Part shown: positions 11,019 through 23,190 of the stretch, in pieces
Layout of the letters: each line of letters opens with the position of its first letter
Numbering within the stretch: the first letter of the stretch is position 1
Notes under the pieces: generated by a model
The model's database searches: none
Told to the model about the DNA's origin: nothing
Seen by the model: the letters and a program-made list of their open reading frames with translations, nothing else
Position numbers and translations under genes: made by a program
Source of the DNA: Stemphylium vesicarium
Lineage: Eukaryota > Ascomycota > Dothideomycetes > Pleosporales > Pleosporaceae
Reading direction: 5' to 3'
Assembly (NCBI GenBank): GCA_004380135.1
Contig: QXCR01000092.1
Span: forward strand, 62,001-126,000
DNA length: 64,000 bases

Positions 11019-12389
11019 TCAAGTCATTTTCAACTGAAACCCCGCGCCCTTTTCCTCCTCTTCCCTCCCCTTGAATATACTACTAAAATCCAGATTCCCC
11101 TGCATACCCGGCGCATCCCCCCTCTTGGGCGCATTCGGGCTCTTCTTCCGCCTCTTCTCCTGACCCGCCTTACTCGGAAACGTAGGAAACATCTCACTCG
11201 GCTTGGGTTTCGGCTGTTCCTTGAAGTACTTGTGATCCAGTACCTGCCTCGCAGTCGGCCGTCTCGCCGGATCCAGGGCCAACAGTCCCGAAAGCAAGTC
11301 CACACCCTCACCTGTTAGAAACGGGAATTTCGCGCGATTGAAGCCGGGACTATGTCTTGATTGTTCGCGCGGCAACTTCAAGCTCTTTGCATTGGGTAGC
11401 CTGTAGAACCCGGGCCATGTCTTCTCACTCGGCAAGCCACAAAGCGAGAAGATCTGGGATAACTCGTCGACCTCATTCTTCCCCTGCAGCAGCGGTTCTT
11501 TCACGAGTAACTCGCCAAACACACAGCCCACGCTCCACATGTCGACCTCAGCGCCGTAGTCGCGCGTGCCGAGCAGCAGTTCCGGCGCGCGATACCACAG
11601 CGTCACCACAAGTTGCGTAAGCGGCGCCTGCGCAGGCGGGATATACCTCGCCATGCCGAAATCAGCGAGTTTAAGCTGCCCCCTGTTGTTCAGCAGGATA
11701 TTGGACGTCTTGAGATCGCGGTGCATGATGAAGTTTTCATGTAAATAAGCCACGCCTGAGACGAGTTGGCGGAGCAGTGTTTTCACCTCTGAGGCTAGGA
11801 ACGGCTCGCTCATGTCTTCTTGCAGCGTTTTCAAGTCGTGTTCGAGGAACTCCATGACGAGGACGCATTCTTGCGGGGACTCGCCGGAGAGGATCTCGTG
11901 TAAAGTGACGATGTTGGTGTGGCGGCTGCGTTGCAGGATGGAGATTTCTCGTAAGGCAGTGATGGGGAAACCGTCTTGGTTGTAGTCCATTTTCACTTTT
12001 TTAAGGGCTACGACAGAGTTGGAGGTTATGTCGCGGGCGCGCGATACCCAGCCGTAGGAGCCTTCTTCGATTTGGTTCAGCGTTTCGAAGTTGGAGGTGT
12101 GGCGGCATGATGTCCAGCCTCCACCTTCGAAGTGTAGCAGTTTTCGCTCTTCTTGGGGGGCTTTTGATTGGGTGGTGGCATCTTCTTCGTCTTCCTTGTT
12201 GGTGTTGTTGTCGCCGGATAGTCGACGTCGCTTTGTGGGTCGTGATTCTGCCTCTTGGGCTGCGCGTGCTACTGATGCTTCTGCTTCTTGCTGTTTCTGA
12301 AGTTTTAATCGCTTTTTTTCTTCTTTTTCCTTCTTTCGTCGGGCTTCTTCTGCTTTGTCGTTTTCGTCGTTTGCCCAGCGTGATGCCAT
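11019..12389 (-). CDS. CDK11-type cyclin-dependent kinase
   Basis: Intronless, 456 residues. Residues 1-60 form a charged helix rich in K/E/R with a KRRR cluster, then a complete Ser/Thr kinase domain: glycine loop IEEGSYGW (107-114), VALK with Lys130, the cyclin-binding helix PITALRE (142-148), HRDLKTSN (223-230), DFG (243-245), VVTLWYRAPE and a C-lobe ending near LDHKYF. The charged N-terminus and FETLNQIEEGSYGWVSRARD match the CDK11/PITSLRE group, which acts with cyclin L in transcription and splicing; a fungal relative is called NpkA. The signature helix reads PITALRE, the wording better known from CDK9, but the rest favours CDK11. It is divergent from NDUFAF7, with CACGTG at 12527-12532 between them. 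Confidence 0.88.
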   Translation of the reverse strand: MASRWANDENDKAEEARRKKEKEEKKRLKLQKQQEAEASVARAAQEAESRPTKRRRLSGDNNTNKEDEEDATTQSKAPQEERKLLHFEGGGWTSCRHTSNFETLNQIEEGSYGWVSRARDITSNSVVALKKVKMDYNQDGFPITALREISILQRSRHTNIVTLHEILSGESPQECVLVMEFLEHDLKTLQEDMSEPFLASEVKTLLRQLVSGVAYLHENFIMHRDLKTSNILLNNRGQLKLADFGMARYIPPAQAPLTQLVVTLWYRAPELLLGTRDYGAEVDMWSVGCVFGELLVKEPLLQGKNEVDELSQIFSLCGLPSEKTWPGFYRLPNAKSLKLPREQSRHSPGFNRAKFPFLTGEGVDLLSGLLALDPARRPTARQVLDHKYFKEQPKPKPSEMFPTFPSKAGQEKRRKKSPNAPKRGDAPGMQGNLDFSSIFKGREEEEKGAGFQLKMT

Positions 12390-12637
12390 TGTTCCTTCTC
12401 TTTTCGTGTATCTCCCGTGATTTTGGAATATACTGGACCTTTTGTATGGTTTCCAATAAAATTGAACTCAATCACTAGAGTTTGATAATGTTTCGTGTGG
12501 AGGTGTTGCGGAGAGATGGTCGATAGCACGTGAAGCTGCGAGCTGTGGTCATAGCTTCGCTCACCGCGGCGTTCCGATCTAAACTTTTGTAGTTCCGAAC
12601 GCGCAGACGTCATGGAATTTCGATAACGCATACCGAC

Positions 12638-14371
12638 ATGAGGTCCAAATCTCTAAGCTTACTGCGGAAGGCTACGCAGTCAGGTCGCTCATTGTCTAGA
12701 CCAATTGCTAATCACGGCTCAAAATGTGCTGCTCGGTGGTCTTCGAGTTCTGCTCCTGCATGCTCGGAACGGCAATGGTCAACACCCCTTGCGAAGACGC
12801 TGGCTGAGGCTATTACAGTAAGCATCTTCCATTGGTGCTGTTAAATCTGAGCTAATTGTATTACTAGACGACCGGGCCCATCTCCGTGGCGGCATATATG
12901 CGACAATGCCTCACGCATCCCGAAGGCGGTTACTACACGAGACAGACTACGAGCGGACAGGATCAATTCGGAACCAAAGGCGACTTCGTGACCTCACCAG
13001 AGATCAGCCAAATATTCGGAGAGCTTATCGGCATATGGCTTTACGCAGAGTGGCTAGCTCAAGGAAGGAAAGACAAGGTCCAAATTATTGAGGTTGGCCC
13101 TGGACGAGGAACATTAATGGACGATGTTTTGAGGGTATGATGGATAATGAGAAAAGAACTGAGGGGAAAGCTGACTTGACACTAGACTATATCGAGCTTC
13201 AAGTCCTTTACCAAGAGCATTGAAACTATCTACCTTATCGAAGCATCGCCTTACCTCCAGAAACAGCAAGCGAAGCTGCTTTCCGGGTCCGAAGATCTCA
13301 AGAAGAGCGAAATCGGTCTGACCGCGCCATGCAAGTACATACCAGGATGCAGGATTGAGTGGTGCGAGGACATACGGCTTGTGCCAAAAGGTATGTTTTG
13401 ACAACTCTACTTTCTAGGAGATACTAATAGCATATTCAGAGGATACGGCTGCTCCTTTCATACTCGCTCACGAGTTCTTCGATGCCCTCCCGGTTCACGT
13501 CTTCCAGAACATTGCCAACTCTTCCGTCCCCGCATCTTCGACCATTATCACGCCGACCGGTCCCATAAAACCCAAGCACGGCGTTACGACACCGAAGAAC
13601 AACTGGCATGAGCTTGTCGTATCGCCGACTTCACCGTATGCTGATGCGCACACATCAAGTTCTCCCACGTCTAAAGAGGCAGATAAGCTTGATTTTGAGC
13701 TGACCGTTTCGAAAACACCAACACCGCATTCATTATACTTGCCGAAGCTATCAGATCGGTACAAGAAGTTGGAGAATACACCCGACGCAGTCATTGAGAT
13801 CTCACCGGAATCACTTGCCTATGTATCTGATTTCGCTGTACGGATAGGTGGCAGCAATGCTAAAACTAGCAAAGCTTCAGCCTCGCCCACTGCATCTAGC
13901 ACCTCAAGAAATGATCAGGACAGCTTCGTGAAATCGCAACCGTCGGGTGCAGCCCTCATCTTAGACTACGGTCCTCTAGATACCATCCCAGCTAACACAC
14001 TTCGCGGCATTCGATCGCATACTACGGTATCGCCTTTCGCGTCACCAGGGCTTGTAGATCTTTCAGCTGATGTGGATTTTCTCGCTCTAGCGGACTCAGC
14101 CTTGGATGCCTCGCCTGGCGTCGAGGTCCACGGCCCCGTTGAGCAATCATTCTTCCTCTCAACAATGGGCATCAAAGAACGGGCTGATCGCTTGCTCAAG
14201 GCTGCAAAAGACGAAGAAACACGAAAACGCCTAGAAACGGGCTGGAAACGCCTCATAGATAGAGGTCCGAACGGCATGGGTAAAACCTACAAGGCTATGG
14301 CTATAGTACCCTACAAACAACAAGGTCCTGTTCGCCGACCGATCGGGTTTGGTGGGGATCTGGTTGCATGA
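12638..14371 (+). CDS. NDUFAF7: NDUFAF7-type mitochondrial protein arginine methyltransferase (MidA family)
   Basis: SAM-dependent methyltransferase needed for complex I assembly; in animals it methylates an arginine of NDUFS2. Four exons: 12638-12817, 12868-13134, 13186-13390 and 13440-14371, giving 527 residues. The N-terminus is rich in R, S and K with no acidic residues until after residue 40, as expected for a mitochondrial presequence. Family blocks include GPISVAAYMRQCLTHPEGGY, GDFVTSPEISQIFGELIGIW, IIEVGPGRGTLMDD (SAM-binding loop), LAHEFFDALPVHVF and ALILDYGP. The long insert at about residues 220-320 is low in complexity and typical of fungal members. The gene sits between a divergent CDK11 kinase and a HET pseudogene. 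Confidence 0.92.
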
Positions 14372-14569
14372 AATAGCATAGATTGCAGGCAGGCCAATGA
14401 TAACGATTCCTCGGATGTTCGTGGCTGACGTCAATGGCTGGCCGCGCTTTCCACCCCTCAGCCTGATTGCTGCTGCCTGACTCTTGTCTATCGCATTGTT
14501 CAGTTCAACACAATCCAGAATTAAGTCTCTCTACTTTACCATACACCTGTCATTCACAAAGCCAGCACG

Positions 14570-16625
14570 ATGAACAATTTCGAATCTTTCTATCGGTCGT
14601 CACGCTTATTCATGTTACCGCCCGCAACAACAACAATAGAAGAAAGCGATCTTCAAAATTGCGGGCTTGCCGAACGTGCCCAAGAGATTTTGTGTGCCTC
14701 ATGTCGTTCCTTGAAGCTTGTCGACGTTTTATGCGATTCGGCACGCAGTGTAGTAGAGATGGAGTACTACACAGGTGGCGTCACAGTTTTGGTTCTTTCT
14801 GAGGAGTCTAGCTTGAAGTGCGCTCTTTGCGGGGTAACGAATTCTGCTTTGGCATACGCACAGGACTGGATGCCTGAGAGCTTTTCCTATCTCCGCCCAC
14901 CCAATGGAGTCTTATTTGAGCAACTCCTTGGGCCCGAATGGAAAAGAATCGCACGCTACAGAGATATTGCAACTCCACAAGTAAGCTAAGGTGTCTTCAG
15001 TGGCCAACGCGTATCCAGTCGTTATGACCTTCAGCCGTGCAAAGCTTTGGGTCGACGGATGCTTACAGCATCATGCGCAGTGTCGTACAGAGAAGATAGT
15101 CATAGGGGGTATGCGACTTATGGACTGCTCTACGAAAACTATTGTGGACGCTCAGCCAGACTCACGTTGGGTTGCGTCGAGCTATGTTTGGGGACCCGAT
15201 AATGCAGAGACTGCAATCGCTCCCGAACGATCACATAGTAGTGATGCCTTCAAGTAGCCATTGGATCTTCCCAAAACCGTTTTGGACGCAATTACCGTCA
15301 CTGCCTACCTCGGATTTCGCTACCTATGATGCGATGCATACTGTATCAATCAAGAGAAGGCTAGTCACCAGGCTGATCAGATAGGCAAGATGTATAATAT
15401 TCATCAAAATTCCGAGTTCACTATTGTCGCAACTGGTTCAAGCAAAATACTATGGATTGCCTGGAGTTAGCATTGCTCGGGGATTAGAATACCAAGAGTT
15501 TCATCTGGAACATGGAACCGTTGCTTACACAGGACCTGATCCTTGGCAGGAGTTGCAAGATTCGACGTGGAGTTAGTGTCCCTATACGAACTGCATGCGA
15601 GACATATACTGATTTCGTACACCCACATTTAGTGACACGTGCTTGGATGTTCCAAGAAGGACTTCTATCCAGAAGATTGCTCGTTTCTACCGATCAGGGG
15701 ATGTCTTTCTACTGCGATACAGCCTCATGGACCGAGTCTTTAGGTGGCCTGGAGCACATCAAGGATACTGGTAGTGTTGCCTGACATGATTGGAAGACAA
15801 GGATAACGCCGGTTGGCAAAATCGATAGGAACAAGTCGACCATGAACCTTGATGAGGGCCTTATTGGGCAACATGACGAGTTCCTGGATCTGGCCGAGAG
15901 TTATACTGTACGCAATCTGGGAAGAGACTCAGACGCACTGAATGCTTTCACTGGAGTGGTCAAGTACCTGTCAGGAATTCATCTCTCTATGTATCACATT
16001 GCCGGACTGCCATACATTCCGACCTTAGCCATTGAGATTACCCTCAAAGAGAAATGCTTGACTCATGCACTGAGTTGGATATCGGAGGGAGAAGACAGTA
16101 GGCGAAGATCTGAATTCCCTTCCTGGTCTTGAGCTGGGTGGACAGGTTCCGTCTCATGGCCATACTATCTGCGTCTAGAATATTATACTTCGGTTATATC
16201 AAACGTGCGCCTAGGCTCAGAAGCTTCATCCGCAACCCCTGTCTCAATCGATTCCGAGACCTCGCGAGAATTCCTCGATAAAGTGGATACCATCCTTTTA
16301 AATGCGCCTCTAATTCCCGTACAAAAGATGTTCATCGAGCGCTCATTGTCTCTCGAGGCCACTTCATGGGATTATATCACACATTATCCACCTCCCTCGA
16401 AGCCAAAGGAACTCCATGAAAATACGACTGCGGGATTGTGGTCTTGTTTGTTACTAGGATATAATTTTTCTTCAAGACTATTGTCAAGTCCTTGTCGTGA
16501 GGTGGATGGATGCAACAACGGCTGAGAGAGAAGGCTGCTTGCACGACATGAATCTCAGCAAGGTAGACATACAAGGCTTGAAGCGGAAGGATGTCAGATT
16601 GGTGCGATTAGGGTATTCTAATTGA
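14570..16625 (+). pseudogene. HET-domain (heterokaryon incompatibility) pseudogene
   Basis: Remains of a HET-domain gene of the kind involved in nonself-triggered cell death. HET landmarks survive in order: LWVDGCLQHH, RLMDCSTK, SYVWG, LPKTVLDAITVTAYLGFRYL, CDAYCINQE, TRAWMFQEGLLSRRLL, FPSWS, AGWTGSV and a C-terminal VRWMDATTAE segment. The reading is broken by in-frame stops at 15255 (TAG), 15327 (TGA, where Trp of LWCDAYC is expected), 15782 (TGA) and 16130 (TGA, where the second Trp of SWSWAGW is expected). Frame changes lie near 15445, between there and 15512, and near 16470. An intron at about 14981-15044 may be genuine. Introns cannot remove the stops because coding continuity runs straight through them. 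The end at 16625 is the natural-looking C-terminus in the third frame. Confidence 0.85.
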
Positions 16626-17290
16626 AGACTGCGCAACAATCTTGTAGCTGCTCAAAGGGGCAGCATACGACGGAGATTGCGGATGTTTGTTTGCTAGTAT
16701 CAGTTCCCGCACTTTTCTTTCAGGACAACAGCAACGTTTGGCGAGCAAGTTTTGTAGATTTGTATGCGTAAAAAAGAAGAATTAATTTTTTTTGGTTATA
16801 ATCATATCCTTGCATAGTGTGATATTGCATTCGACAGTGGTATACATGAAAGGTTCTCTTACTGAGTTTCGAGCAATGCGGTAAGCTTGCTGCTGCTCCA
16901 GCGCCTAAACAACTAGTCGCGGCATTACCCTATGCTCGAACTGTGACCAATTGAACAATAGAGCTGCACAATGACAAAGAACTCTCCATTACACCAACAT
17001 CCTGTTTCCCCGGTCGCGAATCCAGAATATGCAGGATTGCGAGCGGGTGTGATGCGGTACAGGGATGACGCCAGCCAGGGATAATAGGCGACCGATGACG
17101 TTTGCGGCCCCCGGTAGCTCGGCCTGCAACCCCAATTACCACTTTCCTGGGCATGTCGACCCAGAAAGAGGGGACTGCTGCTGTTGCTGCTGCTGTTGCT
17201 GCTGCTCCTACCATCCCTTACTTTTCCCACCTTTCCTGGACAATATATCAAGTTAAAATCGCCCTGCTCACCTCGGGCTCCGAGTCGGAT
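16626..17290. other. Upstream region of the scramblase gene with CTG/TTG triplet run
   Basis: An interrupted trinucleotide run (TGC/TTG/CTG) lies at about 17177-17209. Read in the scramblase frame it would encode an Ala/Val-rich stretch after an upstream ATG at 17153. No independent gene is supported. Confidence 0.5.
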
Positions 17291-19689
17291 ATGGCCAAAT
17301 CAAAGGCCCTGCAGACGAATCTCGACGTCGATTATGTGATTTGCTATCGCTTTGCGAAGACGGGTATGTTCTTTTGGTGTATGGTGGGGGGATGATGCGA
17401 CGGGCTAATAGGTACGCAGATAAAGTGAAGGCGGCGGCGCAGTTTGAGAAGCTTTGTGAGGCTCTCGCGAACGTTGGGCTGCAGACGGAGGCCCGCAATG
17501 GGGACTCGCACTCCATCCTGCTCTTCGTGAGGGTCGCGTCTGACGAGCACCTGTTTGGCGAGGTATACAGGTCCAGGTATGCATAGCTTATTTTCGTTTA
17601 TTACCTGGCCAATTGCTAAGTCTATGCAGAGTCCGCGACTGGATCCACGGTGTTCGATCGGCTGCCCCCGAGAAAGTTACTCGCGAATCGCTCGAAGCTG
17701 AACCCCTCTATGAGGCTGAGAGGCTGCGTATAATATACCAGCTCATCACGAACCCTCCATCGGAGGGCGGGGCTGGCATCACACCCAAGGAAGGGGAATG
17801 GGAGAACGTGGAGTCTGTCTTTGCGCTGCATGACCATGCCTATAATAAGGATTGGATCAAGAAGTGGACGTCGCAGTACTTTCTGACCACGGAGGACCTA
17901 GACGACATTCGCAATCGCTTGGGAGAGAAGGTAAGCTATCGCATGTCGTCGCTCGTGCTCTCAGCTAACATCCACAGATTGCCTTCTACTTCGCCTTCAC
18001 ACAATCCTACTTCACCTTCCTCATCCCTGCTGCAGGATTCGGCCTGTTTTCATGGCTCTTCTTCGGCTCTTTCTCCCCTATCTACGGGCTCGCGAGCGCC
18101 CTGTGGTGCACCGTCTTCACCGAATACTGGAAGCATCAGGAGACCGACCTGAGCGTTCGCTGGGGTGTCAAGGGCGTCTCTACCATTGATGTCAGGAAGA
18201 AGGACTTTGAGCCGGAAAAGACCATCACCGACCCAGTCACCGGCGAGCAGGTTGGCTTCTTCCCTGCCTCCAAGCGCTTCCAGAGGCAACTGCTGCAGAT
18301 TCCTTTCGCAATCATTGCAGCTTGCTCGCTTGGAGCTGTCATTGCGACTTGCTTTGGTATCGAGGTCTTCATCTCGGAGGTCTACGATGGTCCATTGAAG
18401 AGCGTTTTGGTGAGCATTGCCGTAGTCCAGCTTTTTACTATTTTACTGATTACCCCTAGGTCTTCATTCCTACTGGCATTCTCACCACCGTCAATCCTGT
18501 TTTAAACACCATCCTAACAAAGGCCGCTACTCGATTGACTCAGTTCGAGAACTATGAGACGCACGGCGCATATGAGAAGGCTTTGACCCAGAAGATCTTT
18601 GTCATGAACTTCATCATGTCCTACCTGGGTATTTTCCTGACTGCGTTCGTCTACGTGCCATTCGGTAAGGTCATTGTGCCTTACCTTGACGTTTTCAACG
18701 TGGCCGTCCGACCTTTCGCTCAGGAAGAGAAGCAGCTGCACCTCGAACAAGAGAGCGCTAGCTGGAGCATCAACCCCGACCGTCTTCGCAAGCAGGTCAT
18801 CTACTTCACCGTCACTGCTCAATTAGTCAACCTGGGCATGGAGCTTATCGTTCCGTATCTCAAGCGTCGTGGGCTTGCCAAGTACAAGGAGATGCAGTCT
18901 GATCGTGCTGCTAAGAACGGCGGATCAGCACCGGCTACTGCTGATAACGACCCGCCCGAGGACGCTGCATTCCTTGACCGTGTCCGCAAAGAAGCAGAGC
19001 TCGATGTCTACGACGTTACCGCTGATCTGCGTGAGATGATTGTCCAATTCGGATACCTTTCCCTCTTCTCCGTTGTATGGCCTCTTACCTCTGTATCCTT
19101 CCTTATCAACGACTGGATCGAGCTCCGTGCCGACGCAATGAAGATCTGTGTCGAGATGCGCAGGCCGACCCCATGGCGTGCCGATACCATCGGTCCCTGG
19201 CTCGACTCGCTTTCCTTCCTCACCTGGCTAGGAAGTCTGACCACCTCGGCCCTCGTCTACATGTTCTGGAACGACCACACAGGTCCCAGCGGCAGCCCCT
19301 CCAACATCAAACTCTGGGCCCTCCTCCTCACCGTCTTCTTCTCCGAACACCTCTTCATTCTCTTCCGCTGGGGCGTCCGCCTCGTCCTCTCCAAGCTCGA
19401 CTCCCCCGGCTTGCAAAAAGAGCGTCGTGAGCGCTTCCTCGTGCGCAAACAGTACTTTGAAGAGAACCTCAGCCAGCTGCAGAGCATGCCCCGCCTCTCT
19501 GAAAAGGGCGCGGAGATTACTAGGAAGAGTCTTGAGGAAGATGCTAGATTGAGTAGTCTCCAGGACACTACGGAGGAGATGAGGTTCTGGCAGCGCCAGA
19601 GGAGTTGGAGGGAGAGTGCGGCCGTTGCGCGGGATCTTATTGAGAAGGCACAGAATGAGACTGTTGTCGAGAATAAGAAGGAGTTGTAG
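17291..19689 (+). CDS. TMEM16/anoctamin family lipid scramblase
   Basis: Calcium-activated phospholipid scramblase of the fungal TMEM16 group (afTMEM16/nhTMEM16; Ist2 in yeast). Exons: 17291-17363, 17420-17576, 17630-17930, 17978-18409 and 18460-19689, giving 730 residues, near the usual 735. An in-frame ATG at 17153 would add 46 residues with an Ala-rich run; I prefer 17291 on length. Blocks include DYVICYRFAKT, WIHGVRSA, ESVFALHDHAYNKDWIKKW, AFYFAFTQSYF, FTEYWKHQETDLSVRWGVKG, then hydrophobic helices. The acidic residues that bind Ca2+ in nhTMEM16 are all present: Glu in LVNLGMELIVPY, Asp and Glu in DLREM, Glu and Asp in WIELRADAMK. The C-terminus has LSKLDSPGLQKERRERF and a charged tail. 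Likely in the plasma membrane or ER. Confidence 0.95.
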
Positions 19690-20927
19690 GCTGTGGTGGT
19701 GGAGGCAAGGCGAGTGGAGAGAAGGATGTGGGATTGGGAGTAGGGGGAGGGAGAGCTTGTGGTTTTGAGGGAACGTGATTACTGTGAGCATCATTAGCCT
19801 GGCGTTGTTATGAAATCTGTTATCTTCTGAAAACCTCTAGGTGATGGTAATAACATGTACAAGCATACCGACAGTGTGAACAACTGACCCATGTGAAGTC
19901 GACGTAACGATGGGACAATCTTTCTTCCTCAAGCGCATGCATAAAGCCTGCTCAAAAAAAAACTCGATGAGAAAAGACGTCCCGGAAACCCCATTGCTAG
20001 GCGGGCGGAACTAATTTCTGAAATCTGGTCTGATGCAAGGAAAAAAGGGACACCTCTGTTCAAAAGTTCCCATCCTTTGATCGAACCAAACTTCGGAGAT
20101 TTTTTTGAGTGTCGTTGTATAGAAAGATGAGATGGATCTTGCCCGCACGGGGTAGTGGTTAGTAGCTTGATGTCCAGTGAGGTTGGGGAAGTAGCAGCGA
20201 CTTCTAGAAGGTAAGCAGCAGCAGTAGTAGCTGGGGTGGTAGGAGGAACAGAAGAAGTAGAAAAAAAGGGGAAAACGATTATCATGGACATGTTAAAATA
20301 CAGGGAACAGGGACAAGACCAGAAGACAGCGTCTCGTGCTGTTCTTGTTTCGGTTCGATTCGATCGAGGTTTCGGGGTTGGGGAGCGGAGTTTGACTGAC
20401 TGACTGACGAACATCGGTGGGAAGGGTGACTCGTTGGTCGGAAACAAGAAGCCGCGTCGAGATCAACATGGTTGCTTTCGCGAAAGGGAGGAGGTACCCT
20501 AATTCCGACATCGATCAAGGTCCGTTCGTCCGCTCGTCCGTCTGTCTGTCCATTCGTCCCGGGAAGATAATGACTGAAAAAAATCTACAAGTCGCCCAAA
20601 CGCCTAGAGTGTTACGCGCGCGGGGGCAGGCGGAGCACTCTGGGGTATCTTTTCTCTCCTACGAGGGCGCTCTTTTGAGGAAAAAAAAACAAGAAAAGGT
20701 ATGCCGGCAATGCTAAACCTGTTCGCAGACGGAAACAAAGGAAAAGAAGGAAAGGAAGGAAGCTGGGGTGACCAAGACTTCTGTCCAAGTCCTCATACTC
20801 GTAGTCGCCTACATCCTTCTGAGAATAAAGAAACACCTTACTCCGATAGTAACACGTGGTCTTTAGTGGGCGAGACCACGGGTTGCTCACTCCCCTATCC
20901 TCGCAACTTCGCGCGAATCCGTCCATT
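19690..20927. other. Convergent 1.2-kb region without a supported gene
   Basis: Between the scramblase and the Trf4-type gene 3' ends. It has a TGAC tetranucleotide run at about 20394-20408 and several A-rich runs. I see no coding exon. Confidence 0.55.
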
Positions 20928-23190
20928 CTACGATAGTGCCGTGCCGTTGATCTGCGCGTAGATCATCTCCTCCATGGCCTGGGCCCAGCCGTCGTCCCAG
21001 TATTGAGCTTGGTGAATGCGCTGGTCAAGGGCTATAGTAATCGGGCTCCCACTAGATAGGGCAAAGTAAGTCTAGTCCGGGAAGGGGGTCCGAGCAGTTT
21101 CAAGCAAAGCATACGTGAAGCAGGAAAGCAAGGTGCAGGTAGCCTCGGCGATCTGGGCGCGCCAAAACTACTCTGCATCAAATCCAGTACAACGCAACTC
21201 ACTTGAGGGACTTGAGATGTGCTCGCTGCTGCAAGTAAGTTTCGTAGTTGCCGCCCAGGACACATTCGAGAATGCTGGGTCCGATGTTTTGTCCGGCACG
21301 GGTAGCTCGCATGCGGTCTTCGAGGGTGTAATAGGCTTCTCGGAAAGCATCGAAAACGTCTTGAACTTTGTGGGATCCACCGGAGATGTTGTTTTCTGGG
21401 CGATTCGGGTCTTGGATAGAAAGGTTGTCGTTTTCCGGGCGATTATCGATTCCATAAGCCGTCTGAAAAGCGTTAGCATTGCGGAAAGAAGAAACCACAG
21501 TGGTGTTTGCACGCTTGAACAGCGATTCGGGATCATTGCATACCTTTTCAACGATAGCTGGTGGATGCATCTGAATGCGTTTCCTAGACAGGTCGAACTC
21601 GCCGTAATATTTGAGGAATCCAAGGAAACATTCACCCAGGTTCTCCGGCTTCTTGGAGTGCTGGATGTAGCTGACGATTAGACAGATGATGCTGAAACCT
21701 CCCAGTCCACCAGTGTGAACCTCATTCAGACCATGCATAACAAGGAACTGTTTGAGAAGCGCTACCATGTAGATCATATCGGGATATTGCTCCTTCCAGT
21801 CTGCAAATGTAGCTTGAGCTTGGACTCCACTCAGGTTCTCGAAAGAAATGTCCACCTGAAGCTTGGTAAGAGTATCCTTGAACTTGATGATGGGCACTCT
21901 AGCATGAATGACCTGGCATCCACCATGGACGCTCAATCCCGTCTGAGTGAGCCTAGAGGAAGCCTTGTAAAGAAGGCTTTTGTGTCGGCCTTTTTGCGCC
22001 ATGTCGACGACAGGCTCTCCGCCGTTGTAAAAGCGATCAGACACATATACCAGGTCCATATCAGCCGTAGGCAAATATAGTCCTGCAGGGAACGAGCCGA
22101 AGCATAGGACACGGCCGTTTTCTTGAGGAAACCTGCGTTGACCTAGCGCGCTGTTGACGCGGTTGACAAGTCTGTTACGTTGTTCGTGTTCGTACGGCTT
22201 GGGCGCAACGAAGTCATAGAAATCTAGGATCTCGTTGTGAAGCCACTTCTCGGGCTCGCCAGTAAGATGCGCATAGGGTTCACCAGAGGTGAGCCAAGGT
22301 GTTGGATTGCCACCGCGGACAGGTCGCCATTCATCGACTACACCTCCTACTGTGGCCTTGCGCTTGTTGTTCGCTTTGGGACCTCGAGGCGCACGATGCT
22401 CAGCTACAGCAGCTTCTTGTCTGTTGACAATGCTATCAATATGATTGAATTCATTCAGTGAGCCCTGAGCGGGTTCCTGACCATCGTCATCGTCACCGAA
22501 TGAAATGAAATCATCGTTGGCAACGACAGAGTTGTGCGCAGCAGCCTTCTCGGCCTCCTGATTCTTCGCTTTCCGAATCAGCTTCACAAAGTCGGTCTTC
22601 TTCCCTGTAGTTTCATCGGGAGGTGGCAGAGCTGTGTATGGGTCTGGGTTGGACCATTTAGGAACGGAGTCGCCATCAGCGCGCTTGACTTGCGTCCGAG
22701 CGGCCTTGGGTTTACTTCCCGAGCCATCCTGTTCAGAATCATCGCTCTCTACATCCATATCGGCTTCGTCATCGTCCGACATGTCTTCGGGATTTTGGAA
22801 GCGGTTAGAGTCAGCTTCGACACCTAGCGCGCGCTCAGGAGTACCTGCGTCACGATGCTGGAGAAGGGCGCGCTCGTGAGGAGCAGCCTTCTTGAAGCCG
22901 CCCCTACGGAAGCCGTTTGCGTTGTTCCTTCCATTGGCATGAGACGAGCCTCGCGCACCCCCGCCCCGACCGCGTCGCCTCGAGGCAGCGGAGCCGGAGG
23001 GACCTCGTGGGGCAGAGGGACCGGAGGGTGGAAAGCGCGGGGCAGGGTGGTTGGACTCGAAGGTGAATTGAGAGCGATTGCCGTTGCGCTCGCCGCCTGG
23101 TCGATAACTGTCGCCGTCGCCGCCGCCAAAGGTCATGCGGTCTGCGAGCGGTGGCGGGCGGTCGCGCCCTGGTCGATAGGAGTCTCCCAT
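20928..23190 (-). CDS. Trf4/Pap2-type non-canonical poly(A) polymerase
   Basis: Nuclear poly(A) polymerase of the TRAMP class (Trf4 in budding yeast, Cid14 in fission yeast) that marks aberrant RNAs for exosome decay. Two exons: 23190-21203 and 21051-20928, encoding 703 residues. The start ATG (MGDSYRPGRDR) was chosen because the longer ORF begins with a non-ATG codon. Residues 1-300 are low-complexity, Gly/Arg/Asp-rich. The nucleotidyltransferase core has CFGSFPAGLYLPTADMDLVY with the paired Asp residues, LQVDISFEN with the third Asp, then the PAP-associated part TGGLGGFSIICLIVSYIQ. The second exon, joined in phase, gives ITIALDQRIHQAQYWDDGWA and a natural C-terminus; without splicing the protein would stop at SLK. 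Confidence 0.9.

Noticed and set aside
14570..16625. RIP as the definite cause of the HET pseudogene
   Set aside because: TGG-to-TGA changes are not in the preferred CpA context, frameshifts are also present, and I could not compute indices.
19228..19794. 188-codon minus-strand ORF at the end of the scramblase gene
   Set aside because: Leucine/histidine-rich shadow of the TMEM16 coding frame.
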